Source of the DNA: Mesorhizobium sp. B2-7-2
Lineage (GTDB): Bacteria > Pseudomonadota > Alphaproteobacteria > Rhizobiales > Rhizobiaceae
Reading direction: 5' to 3'
Length of the DNA stretch: 64,000 nucleotides
NCBI RefSeq assembly: GCF_006440775.1
Contig: NZ_VFTZ01000008.1
Location: forward strand, 1 to 64,000
The notes beneath the pieces are model-generated. The model was not told the origin of the DNA, made no database searches, and saw only the letters and a program-made list of their open reading frames with translations. Position 1 is the stretch's first letter, and every line of letters begins with the position of its first letter. A program made the position numbers and the translations under genes. Positions 26,608-34,786 of this stretch are shown piece after piece.

Positions 26608-27870
26608 TCAACTGTCGCCCGATGTCGGAACCACGGTGGCGGAACGCGGCTCACGCATCGTCACCGCGACGATCGCGCCCGACAGGAAGGTCAATGCGGC
26701 AATGGCCGCAATCGCGGCGACGAAGCCGAAGAAGTCGGCGATCAGGCCGGCGGACAGCGCCCCGATCGCGTAGCCGAGATCGCGCCAGAAACGGTAGACG
26801 CTGAGCGAGCGCGCCCGCCAGGAGGGATGCGATGCGTCCGACACCGCCGCGATCAGGCACGGATAGACCATCGCGGTGCCGAGACCGAGCAAAAGGCTGG
26901 CCAGCAGCCACCAGCCGAAATTGCGGGTCATGGCGGTGGTGAGAAGCCCCGCTGCCTGCACCCACATGCCGGCGACGATCAGCCCCTTGCGGCCCCAGCG
27001 GTCGCTTAGCGGCCCGGTGGCGACCTGCAAGATGCCCCACACCGCCGGATAGATCGCCTTGAGGATACCGATGCGCTCGATGCCGAGCCCATTGGCGGCG
27101 AAGAAGAGCGGAAACAGCCCCCAGCTCATGCCATCGTTGAGGTTGTTCACCAGGCCGGCTTGCGACGCGGCGAACAGATTGCGATCCCCGAACGAGGTCA
27201 GCATGAAAATCTCGCGGAAGCCGAGCGGGGAAGCTTGTCTTGGATGGTTGGCCAGCTCCAGCCGCAGATGCTCGCGCGTGTCGCGCACGAGTAGGATCGA
27301 CAGCGCCGCACCCAGGATCGCGTAGCCGACGCCGAGATAGATCGGCACGGGACGAAAGCCGTAACGGCTCGCGAGATAGCCGGTAAGGAAAGCGGTGACG
27401 CCGACCGCGAGGTAACCGGCGAACTCGTTGAGGCCGACGGCGAGCCCGCGCGACTTCGGTCCGACCAGGTCGACCTTCATGATCACCGTCATCGACCAGG
27501 CGAAGCCCTGGTTGATGCCGAGGAGCGCGTTGGCGGCGACGATCCAGCCCCAGCTCGGCGCCCAGATGATGATGAACGGCACCGGCAGGCCGAACAGCCA
27601 GCCGAGGATCAGCACGCGCTTGCGGCCCCATCTGTCGGCAAGCTGGCCGGAGACGAGGTTGGCGCAGGCCTTGACCACCCCGAAGCTGACGATGAAGGAG
27701 ACGACCAGCGTGGTCGACGCTACGCCGAACTCCTCCGCGCCGATCAGCGGCACCACGGTCCGCTCGATGCCGACCATGCCGCCGACAAAGGCGTTGATCA
27801 GCACCAGGAGCGAAAACTGCTTCCAGTTGGCCTTGAGGCCGAGCGCGACGACAGACGCCGCTATGTTCAA
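26608..27870 (-). CDS. MFS transporter
   Basis: 420-aa major facilitator superfamily permease, twelve hydrophobic helices, with the motif A sequence GQLADRWGRKRVLI in the first half and GPLSDRWGRKGLIV in the second. It overlaps the MBL hydrolase gene by four bases (27867-27870), so the two are translationally coupled and transcribed from the same divergent promoter as the ArsR-rhodanese regulator. A sulfur compound export role is plausible from context but not shown by sequence. Confidence 0.9.
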   Translation of the reverse strand: MNIAASVVALGLKANWKQFSLLVLINAFVGGMVGIERTVVPLIGAEEFGVASTTLVVSFIVSFGVVKACANLVSGQLADRWGRKRVLILGWLFGLPVPFIIIWAPSWGWIVAANALLGINQGFAWSMTVIMKVDLVGPKSRGLAVGLNEFAGYLAVGVTAFLTGYLASRYGFRPVPIYLGVGYAILGAALSILLVRDTREHLRLELANHPRQASPLGFREIFMLTSFGDRNLFAASQAGLVNNLNDGMSWGLFPLFFAANGLGIERIGILKAIYPAVWGILQVATGPLSDRWGRKGLIVAGMWVQAAGLLTTAMTRNFGWWLLASLLLGLGTAMVYPCLIAAVSDASHPSWRARSLSVYRFWRDLGYAIGALSAGLIADFFGFVAAIAAIAALTFLSGAIVAVTMREPRSATVVPTSGDS

Positions 27871-28598
27871 GATTTCGCTCCGGCGTTGACGGCCCGGGTC
27901 CGGGCGGCCTGCGGCGGCGGGGGAGGGATGTCGGCGGTCATGGCGGCGACGAACTCACCCTCGTCCTCGATGCGGAAGGCCTTGTTGAAGCGTCGCTCGA
28001 AGCCGATGGTCGATGTCGGCTTGCCGCTCAGCGAGCGGCCGCAAACCGAGCCGGAATAGGCGCCGGGTAGCACCTCGATATGGTCGGCCAACTCCTTCAG
28101 GCGGCGCACACTGGCGTAAAGCGCGCGCGCCCCGTCTTCGGCGCTTGAAGCAAGCTCGGTACGGCCGAGATCGCCGACCATCAGCGTGTGCCCGGTGAGC
28201 ACGAACCAGGGTTCGGCCGACCGCGTCCGGTCGGTGACCAACAGGCTCAGATGCTCCGGCGTGTGGCCCGGTGTATGCAAGATCGTCGCCGTGACATTGC
28301 CGAGCTCGAGCACCTCGCCATCCTTGACACGCCGGAACGGGAAGCCTGCTTCGGCCCCTTCGAACAGCACGTATTCCGCGCCCGTCGCCTCGGCCAGCGA
28401 GCGTCCGGCCGAGATGTGGTCGGCATGGATATGCGTGTCGACGACATAGAGGATGCGCATGCCTGTCGCGCGCGCCGCCTCGACATAGGGCGCGATGTCG
28501 CCGAGCGGATCGACCACGGCCGCGGAAGCCTTGCCGCCGCAGCCGAACAGATAGGAAGCGGCCACCGGGTCGGTGTGCAGGAACTGCCTGAGAATCAT
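27867..28598 (-). CDS. MBL-fold hydrolase, persulfide dioxygenase/ETHE1-like
   Basis: Metallo-beta-lactamase fold enzyme, 243 aa. Metal motif THIHADH (H56, H58, D60, H61), then HTPGH (H112) and a GDLGR loop. This arrangement matches the ETHE1/Blh group, iron-dependent persulfide dioxygenases in H2S detoxification; plain glyoxalase II-type activity is the alternative. The gene is divergent from an ArsR-rhodanese regulator, as in bigR-type operons. Confidence 0.87.
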   Translation of the reverse strand: MILRQFLHTDPVAASYLFGCGGKASAAVVDPLGDIAPYVEAARATGMRILYVVDTHIHADHISAGRSLAEATGAEYVLFEGAEAGFPFRRVKDGEVLELGNVTATILHTPGHTPEHLSLLVTDRTRSAEPWFVLTGHTLMVGDLGRTELASSAEDGARALYASVRRLKELADHIEVLPGAYSGSVCGRSLSGKPTSTIGFERRFNKAFRIEDEGEFVAAMTADIPPPPPQAARTRAVNAGAKS

Positions 28599-28666
28599 CG
28601 CTTTTTCCTCCGAACAGGCGAACGTGTCAGGCAGCGTGCCCTTGCTTGACAGTCTGAGCTGAAACT

Positions 28667-28692
28667 GTCATTCAACAATTCTATTGAATGAC
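28667..28692. promoter_or_regulatory. ArsR-type operator palindrome between divergent genes
   Basis: Perfect 9-bp arms (GTCATTCAA and TTGAATGAC) separated by eight bases, placed 20 bases before the regulator ATG and 68 bases before the MBL gene ATG. AT-rich dyads of this form are the usual ArsR/BigR binding sites and would repress both directions. Confidence 0.82.
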
Positions 28693-28712
28693 GATGCGTT
28701 AGCGAAAAGGCT

Positions 28713-29378
28713 ATGTCAATCCGCAATCCGAAACAGGCGCTGTACGAGCAGTTCTCGATCGTCGCCAAGGCGCTCGGCCATCCGCTGCGCCTGGAAATGA
28801 TCGAGCATCTGGCGCAAGGCGGGCGCAGCGTCGAGGCGCTCGCCGCGAAGCTTAGCCAGCCGGTTGCCAACATCTCCCAGCATCTACAGGCGCTGCGCCG
28901 CGCCGGCATCGTCTCGGCCGAGCGCGACGGTAAATTCGTGCATTATTCGCTGGCCGATGACAGCGTGCTTTCCGCCTTCGCCGCTGTGCGCGGCGTCGCC
29001 GAGCGGCAGCTCGCCGAGGTCGACCGCATCGTGCGCGGCTATTTCGACGCGCGCGACGACATGCGGCCGGTCACGCGCGACGAGCTTCAGACGCTGATGC
29101 GCGACGGACTGGTGACGCTGATCGACGTCCGCCCGAAAGACGAGTTCGCGCTCGGCCATGTGCCGGGCGCCATCAATGTCCCGCTGGGGAAAGTCAGGGC
29201 CTGGTCGACCGACGCCGCTATCGGCCGCGAAATCGTCGCCTATTGCCGCGGCCCGTGGTGCGTGATGTCCTTCGAGGCAGTCGCGGCGCTGCGCGCGCTC
29301 GGCCATTCCGCGCGCCGGCTGGAGGACGGCATGCCGGAATGGAAAGCCGCCGGCCTGCCGGTGGCAGTGGTTGCCTGA
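28713..29378 (+). CDS. ArsR-family regulator fused to rhodanese domain
   Basis: N-terminal winged HTH (residues 10-95: LGHPLRLEMIEHLAQGGRSV, QPVANISQHLQALRRAGIVS), linker, then a rhodanese domain (~120-215, LIDVRPKDEFALGHVPGAIN). The only cysteines are C178 and C183, in the rhodanese active loop CRGPWC. In BigR/SqrR-type sensors cysteines lie in the HTH domain itself; here none do, so persulfide sensing probably occurs through the rhodanese loop. It is divergent from the MBL/MFS pair. Confidence 0.88.
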   Translation: MSIRNPKQALYEQFSIVAKALGHPLRLEMIEHLAQGGRSVEALAAKLSQPVANISQHLQALRRAGIVSAERDGKFVHYSLADDSVLSAFAAVRGVAERQLAEVDRIVRGYFDARDDMRPVTRDELQTLMRDGLVTLIDVRPKDEFALGHVPGAINVPLGKVRAWSTDAAIGREIVAYCRGPWCVMSFEAVAALRALGHSARRLEDGMPEWKAAGLPVAVVA

Positions 29379-29447
29379 TCGTGGCCAATTAGGCTGTGAA
29401 CCCATAAACGGGGAGGTCCGCACCTAGGTGGAAAGCGGACGCGCGAC

Positions 29448-29777
29448 TTAGTGCCCTGCCGCCTTGGAGAACATATTCATCACAATTACGCCTGCCACTA
29501 TCAATCCAATTCCCAGCAGTGCGGGCACGTCCAACTTCTGTCCCTGGAACACCCAAGCAATTGCAGTGATGAGCACGATGCCTGACCCCGACCAAACGGC
29601 GTACGCGACGCCCGTTGGGATCGTCTTTAACGTCTGTGATAGACAGTAAAATGCGATTGCGTAGGCGACCGTCGTGATGATGGTTGGGACCAGTCTCGAA
29701 AAGCCGTCCGACTGCTTCATAAAGCCGGTGCCGACGACTTCGGCTACAATCGCACCCGCTAGGTAAAGGTAGTTCAT
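29448..29777 (-). CDS. Small multidrug resistance (SMR) transporter, EmrE/Qac type
   Basis: 109-aa proton-coupled exporter of cationic compounds with four membrane helices. The essential acidic residue is E13 (AGAIVAEVVGT, equivalent to EmrE E14), and later motifs IPTGVAYAVWSGSGIVLITA match the EmrE/Qac rather than the Gdx branch. ATG 29777 has an AGGAG site six bases upstream; the longer frame is unlikely. No riboswitch was recognised upstream. Confidence 0.9.
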   Translation of the reverse strand: MNYLYLAGAIVAEVVGTGFMKQSDGFSRLVPTIITTVAYAIAFYCLSQTLKTIPTGVAYAVWSGSGIVLITAIAWVFQGQKLDVPALLGIGLIVAGVIVMNMFSKAAGH

Positions 29778-30161
29778 AGTCGCTCCTGTTGGTGACGGAG
29801 CGAACCACGAGGCCACGCGCCATCACCCATCTTGGGATTTTGACGCCGTGGCGGGGAAGAACCCTTACGGGCGCAGGAGACACCACCCTGCTACTCTATT
29901 CTCGGCGCACATACTCTACACCACGGTGCTCTCATCGTCACGTCTCCGAAGGGGGCCGACCGGCAGTTTTCAGATCATGTCGACTCTGATTCAGCATCGG
30001 CATGAGCCGCTACGCCGAACGCTCGCAAGCGGATAGACCGCTGAGCGCCAGTTGCAGACGCTTGATGACAAACTGGTGAATGCCTTAAGCGGGACCGCGA
30101 GCGGATTGGCAGGTCTCCACCCTTTCCGCTACGCCAGACCCTGGCAAACCATCTCGACCGC
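29778..30161. other. Gene-free stretch
   Basis: 384 bases between the SMR and second DUF899 genes. No RNA gene, repeat or convincing ORF was recognised. It should contain the SMR promoter. Confidence 0.5.
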
Positions 30162-30884
30162 TTAGTAGGTGATCTTCGGGTACCAGTCGGTCCCGCGACC
30201 TTCCGGCGTCCAGTCCAGGACGTTCCACAGCATCATCAAGTCCGGCTCGGTTGTCGGGTCTTTGCCTGGATCGGCTGACTCGAAACCCAATTCCGCGCCC
30301 CAGAAGTGCCGGATGGTTCCGTCGCGCCGGGTGAAGACGTTTTCGGCGGCGGTGTCGGTCCCATCGTCCATGATCGCGTGGTAATCCCGGCTAAAATTCC
30401 CGTTGACGTCGGCGTAGAAAGGCAGGTTCTTCCAGCCACGCTCTACCTTGAAGGCGATCTGCCGCTCGATGGCCGAAAGGCCGACGACGGCGAGGGCAAT
30501 TCGCTGGCGGAGGTGGTCGGCATTGCCGTCCAGGCAGCTCAGCAGAGCGGTGCACATGGGGCAAGGGCGCTGGCGCTTGGGGCCATACATCCAGTTGTAG
30601 ACGAACAGAGTGTCCTTATCGCCGAAGAGCTCCTCGAAGCCGACGGGATTGGCGCCGGCCACGCTACTGGCTTCGCCGATGAATTGATAGTCGCCCTTCA
30701 CCTCGCCGCCAGGCGGCAAGGCGCGACGCTGGGCGGCGACGCGCGCGATATGGCGGTTGAGTTCGATCTCCTCGATCAACAGGGCCTCGCGCGCCTTGCG
30801 GTACTCGACGCTCTCGTTCGGCTGGCGGGCGCGGTTCTTGTGAGCGATCGCAGCAGCGGGTTGCAAGGCGGAACCGTCGGCCAT
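30162..30884 (-). CDS. DUF899 family protein, second copy
   Basis: 240-aa DUF899 protein with the family core: GEVKGDYQFIGE, then NWMYGPKRQRPCPMCTAL, which has a CPMC motif like thioredoxin-type active sites, and NVFTRRDGTIRHFWGAEL. It is more divergent from typical members than the 22622 gene and keeps the dithiol motif more like classical oxidoreductases. The start ATG 30884 has GGAGA upstream. Function unknown. Confidence 0.87.
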   Translation of the reverse strand: MADGSALQPAAAIAHKNRARQPNESVEYRKAREALLIEEIELNRHIARVAAQRRALPPGGEVKGDYQFIGEASSVAGANPVGFEELFGDKDTLFVYNWMYGPKRQRPCPMCTALLSCLDGNADHLRQRIALAVVGLSAIERQIAFKVERGWKNLPFYADVNGNFSRDYHAIMDDGTDTAAENVFTRRDGTIRHFWGAELGFESADPGKDPTTEPDLMMLWNVLDWTPEGRGTDWYPKITY

Positions 30885-30987
30885 GACGTTGTCTCCTTTC
30901 CAATCCCTTTCAACTGGTCACCCGTCTTAGGGTTCCGCCCGGATTGCTGCTGCGCGCGATACGCCGACTGTCGTATCAGACGGTACT

Positions 30988-31371
30988 TTATTGCGCTTCG
31001 TAGAGTTCCAACGGCAATCCATCCGGGTCGCTAAAGAAGGTGAAGCGCCGATCCGTATATGGGTCGATCCGGATTGGCTCTACGGCAACGCCGGCGGCCT
31101 CCAGGCGCACAACTACGGCTTCGAGGTTCCCCACAGCAAATGCCAAGTGCCGCAGCCCTGTCGCCTCTGGATAAGACGGCCGCGGCGCTGGGGCAGGGAA
31201 GGAAAACAATTCTAGCTGGGCGGATCCGATCCGCAGGTCAGCCTTCCAGGACTGCCGCTCCTCCCGATAGACCTCGCGGATCAGGTCCAGGCCGAGGAGC
31301 TCGACATAGAACCGTCGCGACCGATCGTAGTCGGTGCAGATAAGCGCGACGTGGTGAATGGCGTCCAGCAT
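30988..31371 (-). CDS. VOC family (glyoxalase/bleomycin-resistance fold) protein
   Basis: 127 aa, the usual length of the GloA2/YwbC-like group. Metal ligand positions are visible in AIHHVALICTDYDRSRRFYV, GSAQLELFSFP, LRHLAFAVGNLE and PDGLPLELYE. Starting at ATG 31371; upstream codons are out of character. Substrate unknown; lactoylglutathione lyase-like activity is one option. Confidence 0.88.
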   Translation of the reverse strand: MLDAIHHVALICTDYDRSRRFYVELLGLDLIREVYREERQSWKADLRIGSAQLELFSFPAPAPRPSYPEATGLRHLAFAVGNLEAVVVRLEAAGVAVEPIRIDPYTDRRFTFFSDPDGLPLELYEAQ

Positions 31372-31753
31372 CTTTCGAAGTCTAGCCAAGCGGGGCTTTG
31401 GGGCCAAGGTCACCACTTTGTTGCCGCCGTCGCTGACAGACGGCGGACACCGTGCTGACCCGTGGCCCGCTTGGTCGCAGGCGGGCTGATGCCCAGCGCT
31501 CCCTGGTCCTCTACCGTACTGATATGGATTTCTGTCGGCACAATGGCAGCGCCTTATCCTCATTGTCCACCCTGCACGTCTACCGGGCAGGACAATCACG
31601 CAACCAGCCAGCCTTCTCGATCGGCGTCGGGAGGCCCTCTGTTGTCGGCATTACGCAGCCGCCCCGCCAGAGCACCGCGCTCCAAAAGGGCTGACCTCAG
31701 TAACCGAGACTTGGCGCTCGTACTCCACTGCAAGTTTTACAGGCGCAACTTTT
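31372..31753. other. Gene-free stretch before the RTX gene cluster
   Basis: 382 bases downstream of the first RTX gene and upstream of the VOC gene. No RNA gene or terminator was recognised; the small ORFs here have no family motif. Confidence 0.5.
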
Positions 31754-32962
31754 CTACGCGAAGAGGAAGTCTGATTCGGTGATGTGAGCTGCCGCCGTCT
31801 CGCCCACCGCCACATTTAGGTCGATTGTACCGGCGTCGTCGCTGAAACCGACAATGAGCCCGCTGCTGCCGGTGTCGACTTTCACCACTGCTCCCTCGGC
31901 GGATATGTTGTGTGCGTGCAGATAGTCGAGAGCTGCCTGAGACGAGGCGAAAGTTCCGCTACTACCGGAAGCGTCGTTAAGGATCAAAGCGATGTGCCGC
32001 GATTCATGCAGATCGATTTTATCCTCGCCATGCTTGAATCCCTGGATGGTGTCCTGCACGGTCGCCGATGAGTCGCCCGAGAAGAAGACAAAGGTGTCCC
32101 GGGCGCCGTCCCCGGTGGTGATGCCGTTATTCGCCGACATCCAGTCCGCGCCTGCGCCGCCGAGGATGATGTCGGCGCCCCTGCCGCCATAGATGGTATC
32201 GTTCTGGTCTCCACCCAATATCGTGTCATTCCCGGCATCGCCGTATAGGGTGTTGGTACCGTGACTATCTTCTACCACGTCATCGCCGGCACCGCCGTGG
32301 ATGGTGTCGTTACCGCTGGTGGGGGAGGTGGCGGTGTCGTCGCCGTAGAGGGTATCGTTGCCGGCACCGCCGTCGATATAGTCGTCGCCGGCGTTGCCGA
32401 AGATCGTGTCGTTGCCGGCACCGCCGTAGAGTGTGTCGTTCGTGTCGCCGGGAGTGTGATCCTGACCGTCGCTCGGGCGAATCCCGCTGCCGCCGTAGAT
32501 AGTGTCGTCCCCGGTACCGCCGTAAATCACGTCGCTGTCGATACCGCCTCGGATTGTGTCGTTGTCAGCGCCGCCATTGATCGTGTCGTTGCCGGCGCCG
32601 CCGTCGAGAAGATCATCCCCGGCCCCGCCGGTGATAAAATCGTTGCCGTCATCGCCGTTGAGGGCGTCGGCACCGGCGCCGCCGTGGAGGAAATCGTTGC
32701 CGGGGCCACCGGAAAATAGGTTGGTGAGATCGTCACCGATCATTCGGTCGGAGAAAGCCGAACCGAACCAGGTGCCGGTGTATGTGAAATCGGTGGTGTA
32801 TGCGGTCCCGCCGGCGAAATAAGCTGCCTCGTTGGTGACTGTCGCGCTCGGCGGGATGTTCTCTTCTAATTGGACTGTGTGGGTGTGCAGATTCAGATCG
32901 ACACTCGCCGTCGACTGCGAGAAATCCGGGCCGACTGATACTAAGACTGGCTTTTTAGTCAT
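31754..32962 (-). CDS. RTX (hemolysin-type calcium-binding) secreted protein, copy 1
   Basis: 402-aa type I substrate. Residues ~70-310 hold about 16 nonapeptide repeats of type GGxGxDxxx (e.g. GGAGNDTIN, GGTGDDTIY), which fold into a calcium-loaded beta roll. The C-terminal ~90 residues (TFVF..., GEDKIDL..., HITESDFLFA) match those of copy 2 and likely carry the secretion signal. ATG 32962 (MTKKP) is preferred over 32971 since GGGAG lies nine bases upstream and copy 2 has the same start. Function outside the cell (adhesin, biofilm or enzyme) is unknown. Confidence 0.9.
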   Translation of the reverse strand: MTKKPVLVSVGPDFSQSTASVDLNLHTHTVQLEENIPPSATVTNEAAYFAGGTAYTTDFTYTGTWFGSAFSDRMIGDDLTNLFSGGPGNDFLHGGAGADALNGDDGNDFITGGAGDDLLDGGAGNDTINGGADNDTIRGGIDSDVIYGGTGDDTIYGGSGIRPSDGQDHTPGDTNDTLYGGAGNDTIFGNAGDDYIDGGAGNDTLYGDDTATSPTSGNDTIHGGAGDDVVEDSHGTNTLYGDAGNDTILGGDQNDTIYGGRGADIILGGAGADWMSANNGITTGDGARDTFVFFSGDSSATVQDTIQGFKHGEDKIDLHESRHIALILNDASGSSGTFASSQAALDYLHAHNISAEGAVVKVDTGSSGLIVGFSDDAGTIDLNVAVGETAAAHITESDFLFA

Positions 32963-32980
32963 GGTATTCATCTCCCTGTT

Positions 32981-32998
32981 GTGCACAAGATTGTGCGC
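32981..32998. promoter_or_regulatory. Inverted repeat upstream of RTX copy 1
   Basis: GTGCACAAGATTGTGCGC, an 8-bp dyad with one mismatch around two bases, lying just before the ribosome site of copy 1. A close relative lies at the same distance before copy 2 (34699-34718). Confidence 0.65.
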
Positions 32999-33090
32999 GT
33001 TGTGGCGCTACACTGCGGATATGAAATATGTGTCTTTGGTCTAGGTTCTCCTTTGTTGTGAAAAGGACGCGTACGGAGCTGTTTAAGATT

Positions 33091-33205
33091 TCATTTCTCG
33101 CGCAATGAGCGACGGATATTTTGCGTGAGCGGTTCGGCAAGATATGCCAGCACGGTGCGGGTGCCGGTCTTGATCATGGCCTCGCTCGACATACCCGGCA
33201 GCAGA
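33091..33205 (-). pseudogene. Remnant of the HlyD 3' end
   Basis: Read on the minus strand, about 37 codons encode LLPGMSSEAMIKTGTRTVLA and on to RRSLREK with a stop at 33091-33093. This is almost identical to the last codons of the intact adaptor at 34787-36148, differing by a few bases (e.g. TQN for TQH). Upstream of about 33205 the similarity ends, so only the 3' tail was copied. It cannot encode a working adaptor. Confidence 0.9.
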
Positions 33206-33411
33206 CTTTGTCCACGCCGCCGAGCCCGTCGGAGATTTGGAAGCCGTCTGTATTATCGCCGCCCGAGGCCGAGGTGTATGGAGGCGGCCAGGTCGGCTCT
33301 GATACCGCTTCGGGCACCCCCTGAACCGCGCACTCCCTACCTCTGTCCGCATACGTGTATCTCACTATCAGGTGTTGGGGGGGCGACTTGTGCGCCGCCC
33401 CTCACTGTAGG

Positions 33412-34680
33412 TTACACCAGAGCGCCGAAGAGGAAGTCCGCCTGTGTGATATGCGCCGCCGCCGACGCGCTTACCGACACGTTGAGGTCGAGAGTGCCGG
33501 CGTCGTCGCTAAAACTGACGAGGTCGACGGCAGAACCGTCGATGACCTTTACTACTGTACTCTCGACAGAGAGATTGTGCGCGTGGAGATAATCGATAGC
33601 CGACTGTGCCGAGTTAAAGTTGGGGCCTTGCAGGAACGCGGTGTCGTGAGTGTCCCTCAGGTCGAACTTATCGTCACCGTGTTTGAAGTCGGTGATGACG
33701 TCATGTTGGCCGGCGACGAAGGTGTGGCTGTGGAAGACGAAGGTGTCGCTACCCCCGCCGCCCGTCAGGGTGTCGCTGCCGGAATTGATCGAGAAATTTG
33801 CCCTACCCCCTTCGATGGTGTCGTTGCCGGCCCCACCGTTGATGGTGTCGTCACCGATAAACCCGACGATAGTGTCGTTGCCCCCGTCACCGTACAGGAA
33901 GTTAGCTCTGCCGGACGGGAGAAACATGACGTCACCTTCGATATAATCATCACCGGCACCGCCGTGGATGGTGTCGGTGCTGTTGCGATTCATAGCGCCG
34001 TTGTCGCCGTAGAGGGTGTCGTTGCCGGCCCCGCCGTTGATAGTGTCCTGGCCCTCGCTGCCGGTGATGGTGTCGTTGCCAGCGTCGCCATTGAATATGC
34101 CGCCGTCACGGCCGGCCCTGATAAAATCGTTGCCGCCACCGCCATTGACTATGTCGACACCGGGGGAGTAGTGGGCTTGGCTGTCGTCACTGGTATAGAT
34201 GGCGTCATCACCGGCCCCGCCGTAGATGATATCGTTACCGTCACCGGCTCTGATAAAGTCGTTACCGTCACCACCTTTGATGGTGTCGTCGCCGGCGTTG
34301 CCGTAGAGGGAATCGTCGCCGGCGTCACCGGCAATAGAATCGTTGCCGTCACCGCCTTCAATCCAATCGTTACCGCCGCCGCCGTATATGAAATCGTTGC
34401 CGCCGCCGCCGAGAAGATGGTTGAGGAGATCGTCGCCGATCATTCGGTCTGAGAATTCCGAGCCGGTGTAAACACGGAGATAATCCCCGGTGGGGTTGGT
34501 GAAGTCGGTGGTGTAGGCGATGCCGTTACTGCCGGCGAAGTAAGCGGACTCGTCGACGACTGTCGCGCTCGGGGGGTTCTCTTCGAGCTGCACTGTGTGG
34601 TTATGCAAGTTCAGGTCGACGCTGGCCGCTGACAGCGAGAAATCCGGGCCAATTGATACTAAACCTGGTTTCTTAGTCAT
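33412..34680 (-). CDS. RTX (hemolysin-type calcium-binding) secreted protein, copy 2
   Basis: 422-aa paralog of the 31754 gene. N-termini share PDFS followed by ASVDLNLH and TVQLEEN; the repeat region holds about 20 GGxGxDxxx units (GGGGNDFIY, GDAGDDSLY, GGAGNDTIE). The C-terminus DAGTLDLNVSVSASAAAHIT is a probable secretion signal. ATG 34680 has AGGGAGG eight bases upstream. It follows the HlyD gene by 106 bases and is the likely ancestral substrate gene. Confidence 0.92.
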   Translation of the reverse strand: MTKKPGLVSIGPDFSLSAASVDLNLHNHTVQLEENPPSATVVDESAYFAGSNGIAYTTDFTNPTGDYLRVYTGSEFSDRMIGDDLLNHLLGGGGNDFIYGGGGNDWIEGGDGNDSIAGDAGDDSLYGNAGDDTIKGGDGNDFIRAGDGNDIIYGGAGDDAIYTSDDSQAHYSPGVDIVNGGGGNDFIRAGRDGGIFNGDAGNDTITGSEGQDTINGGAGNDTLYGDNGAMNRNSTDTIHGGAGDDYIEGDVMFLPSGRANFLYGDGGNDTIVGFIGDDTINGGAGNDTIEGGRANFSINSGSDTLTGGGGSDTFVFHSHTFVAGQHDVITDFKHGDDKFDLRDTHDTAFLQGPNFNSAQSAIDYLHAHNLSVESTVVKVIDGSAVDLVSFSDDAGTLDLNVSVSASAAAHITQADFLFGALV

Positions 34681-34698
34681 GGTATTCACCTCCCTATT

Positions 34699-34718
34699 GT
34701 GCACGCAATTGTGTGCGC
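34699..34718. promoter_or_regulatory. Inverted repeat upstream of RTX copy 2
   Basis: GTGCACGCAATTGTGTGCGC, a dyad close to that at 32981, placed just before the ribosome site. Conservation before both substrate genes suggests an mRNA or protein-binding role. Confidence 0.65.
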
Positions 34719-34786
34719 TCAACTCTATAGTGTGGTATAGTGAGAATGATACGCACGTTTGTCACAGGTGTTTACGCAATTTTACA

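Larger units (their letters stand above)
32963..33411. other. Intergenic stretch between the two RTX genes
   Basis: 449 bases. It contains the inverted repeat at 32981 and the decayed HlyD fragment at 33091-33205; the rest, including 33206-33411, shows no recognisable gene or RNA. Confidence 0.7.

Noticed and set aside
29778..29990. Possible guanidine riboswitch upstream of the SMR gene
   Set aside because: No conserved ACGR hairpins or ykkC motif were found, and the protein is EmrE-type, not Gdx-type.
31754..34722. Short repeated units resembling a CRISPR array
   Set aside because: The repeats are in-frame codons for GGxGxDxxx nonapeptides of RTX proteins, without spacers of uniform length.
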